A stretch of 5,580 nucleotides of DNA, taken from NCBI GenBank assembly GCA_900552955.1, contig USBO01000123.1, forward strand, positions 1 through 5,580. Reading direction: 5' to 3'. The DNA is from an uncultured Alistipes sp. Its GTDB lineage: Bacteria; Bacteroidota; Bacteroidia; Bacteroidales; Rikenellaceae. The translations under genes were made by a program, and so were the position numbers. The notes beneath the pieces are model-generated. The model did not search any database. It was not told the DNA's origin and saw nothing but the letters and a program-made list of their open reading frames with translations. Every line of letters starts with the position of its first letter. The first letter of the stretch is position 1. Shown one piece after another: positions 1-5,580 of this stretch.

Positions 1-134
1 AGGGGTTGTCTCTGCGCTGTGCAGCGAAGGATTCCGCGCCGGCTGAACGGCAGAGGACTCCCGTATGGGCGGCGAACTGTGTCGCATCGAGATGTTCGGT
101 CAATTTTATTCGGAGATAAAAAATTACGCAAAGG
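1..134. other. Left-edge region without a supportable gene
   Basis: Short plus-strand frames are open from the left edge and end at stops at 44-46 (TGA), 117-119 (TAA) and 163-165 (TGA). None has enough residues to recognise, so one could be the tail of an upstream gene, but I cannot say which. A small dyad (CGCTG, 2-base gap, CAGCG) sits at 15-26; it is too short and has no T-run, so I do not call a terminator. The sequence becomes clearly AT-rich from about 100 onward, which suits the run-up to a promoter. Confidence 0.4.
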
Positions 135-144
135 GTTTCGAAAC
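135..144. promoter_or_regulatory. 10-bp perfect palindrome, candidate operator
   Basis: GTTTCGAAAC reads identically on both strands. It ends 12 bases before the -7 box at 157-164, so it overlaps or abuts the place where the -33 element should be. A dimeric repressor bound there would block the promoter. The element CGCAAA at 127-133 region also roughly mirrors TTTCG at 136-140, giving a second, imperfect dyad. LacI-family operators often have AAAC/GTTT half-sites around a central CG, which this resembles, but no regulator gene is visible in the window. Function is inferred. Confidence 0.3.
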
Positions 145-156
145 GAAAACTTTTTA

Positions 157-164
157 TATCTTTG
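157..164 (+). promoter_or_regulatory. Bacteroidota-type -7 promoter box
   Basis: TATCTTTG matches the published Bacteroides -7 consensus TAnnTTTG at every fixed position. It lies in the most AT-rich part of the window, 30 bases before the ATG at 195. The matching -33 element (TTTG or TTG) is poor: the best candidate is TTTC at 136-139, with a 17-base spacer, shorter than the usual spacing of about 19-21. A weak -33 is common in this group and may mean activator dependence. Transcription would start at about 169-173, giving a leader of roughly 25 bases. Confidence 0.6.
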
Positions 165-194
165 AATACGAATATAAACGAACGGAATTCTTCA

Positions 195-1415
195 ATGACT
201 GCATTTTATGACAAAACCGGATTGCCCAAGTCGCTGGTATGGGGTTTTATCGGCGTATTGATCTTCATGATGGGCGATGGCATCGAGCAGACATGGCTCA
301 GTAAATATATTGCGGAACAGGGCCTCGATCATGAGGTATTGTTTTCCGTTTACGGCATTTCGGTCGCCCTTTCGGCCTGGTTCTCGGGTGTGATCGCCGA
401 AACCGTCGGCGTACGGCGTACGATGCTGCTCGGTTATCTGACCTACCTGATCGGTATGGCCGGCTTTGCCGGTATCGGTATGACGGGATTGAACTATCCG
501 GTTTTGCTCGTCACCTATGCGATCAAGGGGTTGGGCTATCCGCTGTTCGCGTATACATTTATCGTCTGGATCGCTTATCGTGTCGATAAGAGCCGTCTGA
601 GTTCTGCGCAGGGATGGTTCTGGTTCGTTTTTACGGGTGGTCTGAACGTGTTAGGTGCCTATTATGGGGCTTTTGCGATGGAGCGTATCGGTGTGGTGCC
701 GACGCTCTGGACGTCGCTTCTCTTTGCGTCGGTCGGTGCGCTGCTGGCGTTGTGGATCAATCCGTGCGATGACAGGAATCTCTTCGAGGGGACGGAGGAG
801 CGGCCGGCGGGAGACTCGAAGCTGCGCGAACTGCTGAGCGGACTGACGATTCTGAAACGCGAACCCAAAGTGCTCGTGGGCGGTCTCGTACGCATCATCA
901 ACACCACCTCGCAGTTCGCGTTCGTGGTCTTTATGCCGCTCTATCTGAAGGATTACGGCATCGGCGACACGCAGTGGGCCTCGATCTGGGGGTCGGTTTT
1001 CCTGTTCAACATCCTTTTCAATCTGGTGTTCGGAATCGTCGGCGATCATTTCGGCTGGGGACGAACGGTCGCCTGGTTCGGCGGCGTGGGGTGCGCCTTG
1101 AGCGTGCTGCTTTTCTTTTATGCGCCGATGATCTGCAACAATTACTGGTTCATTCTCGGCTGCGGTGCGCTGTGGTGCATCATGCTGGCCGGTTATGTGC
1201 CGCTGAGCGCTTTGGTGCCGTCGCTCGTCGACAAGGACAAGGGGGCGGCCGTGTCGGTGCTGAATCTGGGCGCTGGTCTGTCGGCTTTCGTCGGCCCGCT
1301 GCTCGTCGCGCTGTTCCGCCATTCGATCGGGTATGCCGGCATTGTGTGGCTCATGGCGGGGCTGTATCTTCTGAGTGCCGTGATGACCTGCTGGATCGCA
1401 CCTCGCAAGCGATAG
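195..1415 (+). CDS. MFS transporter, RbtT/DalT/CsbX-like polyol permease
   Basis: This is a 406-residue inner-membrane transporter with about 12 hydrophobic segments and a polar central loop at residues 190-215. Two copies of the MFS loop 2-3 signature are visible: G65-x3-E69-x2-G72 with R74-R75, and G280-x3-D284 with G289-R290. The N-terminal stretch around residues 14-45 (WGFIGV, MMGDGIEQTWL) resembles the polyol permease family that includes ribitol (RbtT) and D-arabinitol (DalT) carriers and Bacillus CsbX; this assignment is from memory of the family. A proton-coupled polyol or sugar substrate is therefore inferred. I chose the ATG at 195. An in-frame TTG at 162 would add 11 polar residues, but it lies inside the -7 box 157-164, so a transcript from that promoter could not contain it. 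There is no Shine-Dalgarno. The gene is a single unit ended by the hairpin at 1438-1471, with no polyol dehydrogenase or kinase gene visible beside it. Confidence 0.85.
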   Translation: MTAFYDKTGLPKSLVWGFIGVLIFMMGDGIEQTWLSKYIAEQGLDHEVLFSVYGISVALSAWFSGVIAETVGVRRTMLLGYLTYLIGMAGFAGIGMTGLNYPVLLVTYAIKGLGYPLFAYTFIVWIAYRVDKSRLSSAQGWFWFVFTGGLNVLGAYYGAFAMERIGVVPTLWTSLLFASVGALLALWINPCDDRNLFEGTEERPAGDSKLRELLSGLTILKREPKVLVGGLVRIINTTSQFAFVVFMPLYLKDYGIGDTQWASIWGSVFLFNILFNLVFGIVGDHFGWGRTVAWFGGVGCALSVLLFFYAPMICNNYWFILGCGALWCIMLAGYVPLSALVPSLVDKDKGAAVSVLNLGAGLSAFVGPLLVALFRHSIGYAGIVWLMAGLYLLSAVMTCWIAPRKR

Positions 1416-1437
1416 CTGCGACGGGATGCTCCGAATG

Positions 1438-1471
1438 AAACCGGACTGCCGCCGTATGGGCAGTCCGGTTT
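1438..1471. terminator. Bidirectional hairpin terminator between convergent genes
   Basis: A perfect 13-bp inverted repeat, arms 1438-1450 (AAACCGGACTGCC) and 1459-1471 (GGCAGTCCGGTTT), encloses an 8-base loop. It begins 22 bases after the transporter stop and lies 33 bases beyond the tamL stop on the other strand. The arm ends in T's in both directions (GGTTTGTTAT on plus; TTTCATTC on minus), so it can plausibly stop transcription from both sides, although neither T-run is long. Confidence 0.85.
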
Positions 1472-1504
1472 GTTATGCAGCTGCCGGAGGTGGCAGAAGT
1501 GGCT

Positions 1505-3880
1505 TCAGAACGGATACCCCACCCCGAAGTTGAGTGCCGTGTTGCGCCACCTGAAGTTGTGGATCCATCGTTTGCCGGCGGGATTGTTGGGGTTGTGAAG
1601 CTGGATGCCCCAATCCAGACGCAGCACGGCGAACTTGATGTCGAGCCGGATGCCCAGACCGGTGTTGAAGCCGAGCTGCTTGTAGAAGTTGCGGAAATGG
1701 AAGACCGCTTCGGGCGAATACTCCTCCGCATTGTTGCCCATGAACCAGATGTTGCCCGCGTCGAGGAACGTAGCGCCGTAGAAAATTCCCCAGATCGGGA
1801 AGCGGAATTCGAGGTTCGCTTCGAGCTTCATGTCGCCCAACTGGGCCGGATAGGTCACTTTGTCGGGGTCGACGGGCACCGATCCCGGGCCGAGCATGCG
1901 GGGAATCCAGCCGCGCATGCCGTTGCTGCCGCCGCAGTAGAAGAGACGGTCGAAAGGAATCGAGACCGAATTGCCGTAAGCCAGTCCGCAACCGCCATAG
2001 AGGCGGCCGGCGAGGGCCGTTTTCTCGCCTAACATGATTTTGCGGCTGGCACTCAGGTCGACGCGGAAATACTGCGAATAGCGGATGCCGAAGATCTCGT
2101 AGTATCCCTTTCCCCTGGCCGGCGACGAGAAGAGGTGTTCCAGCCCGTCGAGGAGGTTGCCGGCCGTCTCCCAGTTGAAGCGCACGAGGGTGGCGTTGCG
2201 GCCCGGGTGCTTCATCTGATTGTTGTAGGTATAGCTTCCCGAGATGCCGGCGATGAGTTGCGACGTATAGCTGTTACGCAGGTAGAGATTCTGCAATTTA
2301 TCCAGAAAATCCTGGTCGATGTAACTCATATCGACCAGATTGAGGTCGATGGGCCGCACGGCGAACGACGAGTATTTCTCGTTGCTCCACGTGTAGGTCC
2401 ACGTCATGCTCGACAGCGTGCGCCGGTAGTAGGGCCGATCCTGATAGTTGAACGACAGTTCGAGACGCGTGCGCGGCGTGACGAGCGACGGACGGTAACG
2501 GCTCGGGAAGAAGGGCAGCAGGAAGCGCGGAAAGACCAGCCCTGCGGTGACGCCGAACTCCTTGGCGTTGCGCTTGCCGCTGTCGCGCGACTTCATGAAC
2601 TCGTGACCCACGCTGAAGGAGATGTCGAACGACTCCATACCGCGGAAGAAGTTGCGGTTCTGATAGCCGACCGAAGCCTTCAGCCCGTAAAAACTCGCGG
2701 TGGTCGTGCCTTCGAGGTCTATCTTATAGCTCTGTTTGAGCTGCGGCGTGCCGAGGATGTTGCAGCGCAGGTAGCCCTCCTGCGTATACTGTGTGGCGAG
2801 CGAGTCGCCGGCGTCGCCGATGTAGGAGACGAGGTTGGCGCTGTCGGGCGCCGGCAGCTCGTCGAAGGTGATGCGTGCGCTCTTGAAATACCCCAGCGAC
2901 ATGACGTTGCTGTAGGTGCGGTTGATCTGCTCGGCGTTGTAGAGATAGTTGGGGTAGAGCGGAATCGCCTGCCGCAGCACGCGGGGACGGACGTTGTGCT
3001 TGCCGTCGTAGACGACGTTCAGGCCGCGGAAGGCGACCGTGTCGTAGTGCGTTTCCCGATCCGTGAAGCTGACCGTGGGATCGTAACCGGGCAGCATGTT
3101 GATCTCGCTGATGCGGTAAACCTTGTTGTTCTCCATGACGGGCTCGCCGCGGTCGTTGTAACCGGTGAGGTACTGCTTGACCACCATCGTCAGGTCGCCG
3201 ATGCGGTTGCCCACCGTATCGTAGGGGTAACGGTAGGAGATGTTGCTGACCGAGAATTTGTAGTAGCCCCGGTCGCGCAGATAGCGGGTGATGCGTTCGC
3301 GTTCGGCGTCGAGCGTCGCGCTGTTGAAGATATCGCCCGGGCGGACGAGCGTGCCGGCCGTGTCCTGCAGGATGATCTTCCCGATGAACTTGTCGTTGAA
3401 TTCGTAGTCGATCTTCCCGTATCGTGAGGGCGGGCCCTGCTCGGTGCGATAGGTGATGATGGCCCGTTTGCGGCGCGAGGTCGTGTCGACGCTGTAGTGA
3501 ACCTGCGACGAGAAGAAGCCGTGCGACTCCATGTAAGCCTTGAGGTTCTCGGCCGATTTGAGGGTGAGCGCCGGATCGTAGATGACCGGTTTCTGACCGA
3601 TTTTGCGTTTGAACCGGTTCCACCAGTTGTCCTTATCGGGATTGGCCTGATTGTAAACCCACGCATAGAAATTAATCCCCAGAAACCGTTTGTTGGGGCT
3701 CTGCCACACGTAGCGGTCGAGTTCCGAGGCCGTGATGCGCTCGTCTTTGGGGACGCTCCGATCATCCTCGATCGTGACCTTCTGCACCAGATAGCTCCCC
3801 TCGGGCAGTTTGCGCACGACGCTGCACGCGGTGCAGAGCATGCACAGCGCGGCGACGACGACGGGATAGGAGCGGCGCAT
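1505..3880 (-). CDS. tamL: Translocation and assembly module lipoprotein TamL (Omp85/BamA-TamA family)
   Basis: This 791-residue outer-membrane lipoprotein has soluble POTRA-like domains and a C-terminal beta-barrel. TamL is the lipid-anchored TamA counterpart in Bacteroidota, thought to work with the periplasm-spanning TamB in outer-membrane biogenesis. Residues 1-18 form a signal peptide (MRR, then a hydrophobic core) ending in a lipobox-like CTA-C with C19 as acylation site; position -3 is Cys rather than the usual Leu. C19 is followed by SVVRKLPEGSYL, typical of TamL. POTRA-like repeats span about 25-390, and the barrel about 395-791. The Omp85 loop 6 motif appears as GGSNGMRGW at 650-658, with R656-G657. 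The last strands (LGFNTGLGIRLDIKF..LRLDWGIQL) and the terminal Phe are characteristic of the family. The start codon is 6 bases after the nitroreductase stop, with no Shine-Dalgarno, so the gene is probably co-transcribed. No tamB gene follows; the next gene is convergent. Family assignment is firm; the precise name TamL rests on the lipobox and size. Confidence 0.9.
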   Translation of the reverse strand: MRRSYPVVVAALCMLCTACSVVRKLPEGSYLVQKVTIEDDRSVPKDERITASELDRYVWQSPNKRFLGINFYAWVYNQANPDKDNWWNRFKRKIGQKPVIYDPALTLKSAENLKAYMESHGFFSSQVHYSVDTTSRRKRAIITYRTEQGPPSRYGKIDYEFNDKFIGKIILQDTAGTLVRPGDIFNSATLDAERERITRYLRDRGYYKFSVSNISYRYPYDTVGNRIGDLTMVVKQYLTGYNDRGEPVMENNKVYRISEINMLPGYDPTVSFTDRETHYDTVAFRGLNVVYDGKHNVRPRVLRQAIPLYPNYLYNAEQINRTYSNVMSLGYFKSARITFDELPAPDSANLVSYIGDAGDSLATQYTQEGYLRCNILGTPQLKQSYKIDLEGTTTASFYGLKASVGYQNRNFFRGMESFDISFSVGHEFMKSRDSGKRNAKEFGVTAGLVFPRFLLPFFPSRYRPSLVTPRTRLELSFNYQDRPYYRRTLSSMTWTYTWSNEKYSSFAVRPIDLNLVDMSYIDQDFLDKLQNLYLRNSYTSQLIAGISGSYTYNNQMKHPGRNATLVRFNWETAGNLLDGLEHLFSSPARGKGYYEIFGIRYSQYFRVDLSASRKIMLGEKTALAGRLYGGCGLAYGNSVSIPFDRLFYCGGSNGMRGWIPRMLGPGSVPVDPDKVTYPAQLGDMKLEANLEFRFPIWGIFYGATFLDAGNIWFMGNNAEEYSPEAVFHFRNFYKQLGFNTGLGIRLDIKFAVLRLDWGIQLHNPNNPAGKRWIHNFRWRNTALNFGVGYPF

Positions 3881-3886
3881 GACGGG

Positions 3887-4633
3887 TCACTGGTTGAAGA
3901 ACCCCTGCTCGCGCAACAGGTCGAAGTAGGAGCGCGAGACGGCGATGTTGTCCTCGCGGCGGTAGCGGTTGCGCGTGAAGATCTGCGCCAGATTGGGCAG
4001 CCCGTTCTGCGCGAGCAGCGCGGCGGTCTCGGGCGAAGCCTCCTTCTCGGCCCACAGCTCGTCGATCTCGGCGTCGGTGTAGTCCTTGTAGCGGTCGTAG
4101 TGCACCACGGCGTCGAGCGGCAGACGGTCGGTCAGCGGCGGCTGCTCGGCCGGATGGCCGACGACGACCGTCGTGAGCGGAATCACCCCCTGGGGCAGAT
4201 GCAGGATGCGGCAGATGTCGCGCGCCGTGTAGAGCGTGGTGCCGAGAAAGCATACACCCAGCGCATGCGCTTCGGCGGCCAGCGCCAGATTCTCGGCGGC
4301 CAGCAGGGCGTCGGTCGCGGCGTTGAGAAACCACTCGAAATTGTCGTAGGCGGGGTCGGCGTCGCGTTGCACGCACCACTTCGAGAAGCGGCGGACGTCG
4401 GCGCAGACCGTCACCACGCAGGGCGCCTCGGTCACCATCGGCTGGTTGAAGTGGCACGGCGCCAGTTCGGCGCGCACGCGGGCGTCGAGCGTCACGATCA
4501 GACTGTATAACTGCATGTTGCCGCAGGTCGAAGCGCGCGTGGCGGCATGCAGGATGTCGGACAGCACCTCGTCGTCGATCGGAGCGGACTTGTACTTGCG
4601 GATCGAGCGGTGGTTCGCAATCTCTTTAATCAT
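3887..4633 (-). CDS. Nitroreductase-family FMN oxidoreductase (NfsA/FRP-like)
   Basis: This is a 248-residue cytoplasmic flavoprotein of the nitroreductase superfamily, a usual full length. The N-terminal FMN-phosphate motif R9-S-I-R12-K-Y is present, followed by the flavin loop S35-T-C-G-N-M-Q41, where most relatives have small Ser/Thr residues at the Cys37 position. A second flavin-contact region is GVCFLGTT at 126-133. The signature VVVGHPAEQPPL at 156-167, followed by RLPLDAVVHYDRY, is typical of the NfsA/flavin reductase branch. Members transfer electrons from NAD(P)H to nitro compounds, quinones or free flavin, and the natural substrate cannot be read from sequence. The ATG overlaps the end of dapF by 8 bases (4626-4633, ATGATTAA), suggesting translational coupling, and tamL follows after 6 bases. 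No Shine-Dalgarno is visible. A housekeeping or redox role is inferred; a link to peptidoglycan or outer-membrane work is not shown. Confidence 0.85.
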   Translation of the reverse strand: MIKEIANHRSIRKYKSAPIDDEVLSDILHAATRASTCGNMQLYSLIVTLDARVRAELAPCHFNQPMVTEAPCVVTVCADVRRFSKWCVQRDADPAYDNFEWFLNAATDALLAAENLALAAEAHALGVCFLGTTLYTARDICRILHLPQGVIPLTTVVVGHPAEQPPLTDRLPLDAVVHYDRYKDYTDAEIDELWAEKEASPETAALLAQNGLPNLAQIFTRNRYRREDNIAVSRSYFDLLREQGFFNQ

Positions 4634-5580
4634 GGTCGGGTATGGTTAATCCGTATGTTTCGTTCAGTTCGCGTCGGGTCTCGCGGGCCATCCGCAGGCG
4701 GTCGTCGGGCGGGTCGAGCGGCGCGGTGTCGGCAGCTGCGATGCGGCTGTCGTCGCCGAGGCGCAACGTTCCCGCTGCTTCGAAGGTCGCGTCGCCCGTG
4801 AGCCGGGTGACGAGCCCCTGCGGCGTGCGTTGCGGCAGGCAGCGCACGCGGCCGCCGCGGTTCCAGACTTCGACCGTCGTGCCGAAGCCGCACAGTCCGA
4901 GCAGCGCGGCGGCCGTGGCGCACGAGGTCATCGCCGTGCCGCACGAGGAGGTGATGCCCACGCCGCGCTCGTAGGTGGCTGCGAAGATCCGCCCGTCGTC
5001 CAGCCGGCAGAAGAGGCTGACGTTGATCCCCCGGGGGAAGACCTCGCGCAGCCGGTTGGCCCGCTGGCCCAGCGCCGCCAGCCGGCCGGTGTCGAGCCGT
5101 CCGTCGCTGCCGAAGAGCCATTCGCTGCGGGGTTCGACGCAGGCGACGACGTGAGGGTTCCCGGGCGACAGGAAAGTGAACGGCAGTCCGCTCTCCGTCT
5201 GCGGGATCGTCCGCCCGACGAATCCTTCGCCGGCCAGTGATGGCGGGAAGTCGCCTCCGTGCAGCGACAGCGGGATCTCCGCTCCGAAGGTCGGCAGCGT
5301 GCCGAAGATCGGCTCTTCGCAGATGAGGCGGTATTCGCGGCCGCCGGAGGTGACGATGAACTGCGTGCCTGCGTCCTCGGGATAGCGGTCACGCGCCAGC
5401 CGCGCCACGCAGCGGATGCCGTTGCCGCACATCTCGGCCTCGGAGCCGTCGGTGTTGAACATCCGCATGCCGAAACGCCTCCGTGCGTCGCGCGTGAGCA
5501 GCAGCAGCCCGTCGACGCCGAAGCGCTGCGACGCTTCCGCGGCGAACGCGGCAATATTCAGGCCGGAAAGGTCCGACCGC
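4626..5580 (-). CDS. dapF: Diaminopimelate epimerase, long form; 5' end beyond the window
   Basis: DapF converts LL- to meso-diaminopimelate, for lysine and peptidoglycan, using two cysteines as acid and base. Codons read without a stop to the right edge, giving 317 residues. The ATG at 5468 is internal, because family sequence continues upstream of it (RFGVDGLLLL, counterpart of the usual GIGADGLL). Roughly 25-30 N-terminal residues, including the GxGNDF motif, should lie outside. Visible numbering: NTDGSEAEMCGNG at 42-54 with catalytic C51; GNPH at 140-143; GINVSLF at 184-190; YERGVGITSSCGT at 203-215 with substrate-binding E204-R205 and catalytic C213. Two features are unusual. The residue usually Glu in ERGxGET is Ile210, and a tail of about 45 residues follows the normal C-terminus. 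The expected total, about 345 residues, exceeds the common 270-280. From memory, the layout is closer to the long DapF of lactobacilli (about 330 residues, ERGVGFTNACGTG). A DapF-like racemase for another amino acid is possible but less likely. Confidence 0.85.
   Translation of the reverse strand, partial: RSDLSGLNIAAFAAEASQRFGVDGLLLLTRDARRRFGMRMFNTDGSEAEMCGNGIRCVARLARDRYPEDAGTQFIVTSGGREYRLICEEPIFGTLPTFGAEIPLSLHGGDFPPSLAGEGFVGRTIPQTESGLPFTFLSPGNPHVVACVEPRSEWLFGSDGRLDTGRLAALGQRANRLREVFPRGINVSLFCRLDDGRIFAATYERGVGITSSCGTAMTSCATAAALLGLCGFGTTVEVWNRGGRVRCLPQRTPQGLVTRLTGDATFEAAGTLRLGDDSRIAAADTAPLDPPDDRLRMARETRRELNETYGLTIPDHD

Noticed and set aside
15..26. Small dyad CGCTG-TG-CAGCG as a terminator of an upstream gene
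   Set aside because: The stem is only 5 bp, the 2-base loop is sterically poor, and no T-run follows.
1..119. Partial upstream gene in one of the open left-edge frames
   Set aside because: The readable pieces (14 to 39 residues) show no recognisable family feature, and more than one frame is open, so none can be preferred.
651..1322. Open frame of 223 codons on the minus strand inside the transporter gene
   Set aside because: The translation is R-, Q-, H- and E-rich with no domain, as expected for an antisense shadow of a GC-rich membrane-protein gene.
2135..3427. Open frame of 430 codons on the plus strand, antisense to tamL
   Set aside because: Its protein is rich in V, A, R, E and D with no recognisable family. 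The opposite strand carries a clear Omp85 gene with signal peptide and conserved motifs. Long antisense frames are expected in GC-rich coding DNA.
3497..4510. Open frame of 337 codons on the plus strand across the nitroreductase/tamL junction
   Set aside because: It is antisense to two well-supported genes, has low-complexity V/G/R/A-rich sequence, and no promoter or family match is visible.
4626..5468. Reading dapF as a complete 280-codon gene starting at ATG 5468
   Set aside because: The length matches a normal DapF, but that ATG sits inside the conserved MRMFNTDGSEAEMCGNG region, and family sequence (RFGVDGLLLL) continues upstream in the same frame to the window edge.

Overview
The window looks like chromosomal DNA of a GC-rich Bacteroidales bacterium. 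Alistipes or another Rikenellaceae member is my best guess, from general knowledge rather than a search. Three things support this: a Bacteroidota-type outer-membrane assembly lipoprotein (TamL), no Shine-Dalgarno sequences ahead of the starts I could inspect, and a TAnnTTTG-type -7 promoter box ahead of the plus-strand gene. Coding regions are GC-rich, mostly with G or C at third codon positions. The only clearly AT-rich stretch is the promoter region at about 100-195.

Layout: bases 1-134 hold no gene I can support. A compact promoter region (palindrome 135-144, -7 box 157-164) precedes a plus-strand MFS transporter of the polyol permease type (195-1415). A perfect 13-bp hairpin (1438-1471) separates it from a converging minus-strand cluster. 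In transcription order the cluster is a 5'-truncated, long-form diaminopimelate epimerase gene dapF (5580 to 4626), a nitroreductase-family flavoprotein (4633 to 3887) and tamL (3880 to 1505). dapF and the nitroreductase gene overlap by 8 bases, and the nitroreductase and tamL genes are 6 bases apart, so the three probably form one operon whose promoter lies beyond the right edge.

Function: DapF makes meso-diaminopimelate for peptidoglycan and lysine. TamL is a lipid-anchored Omp85 protein that helps build the outer membrane. The cluster therefore joins two cell-envelope jobs around a flavin oxidoreductase whose substrate cannot be read from sequence. The MFS gene is a separate unit, probably for uptake of a pentitol-like polyol or related sugar derivative.

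I found no mobile element, CRISPR array, RNA gene, toxin-antitoxin or defence locus, and no convincing undescribed system. The points most worth a second look are the unusual DapF form, the promoter that overlaps a possible TTG start of the transporter, the palindrome beside that promoter, and a tamL gene without tamB next to it.
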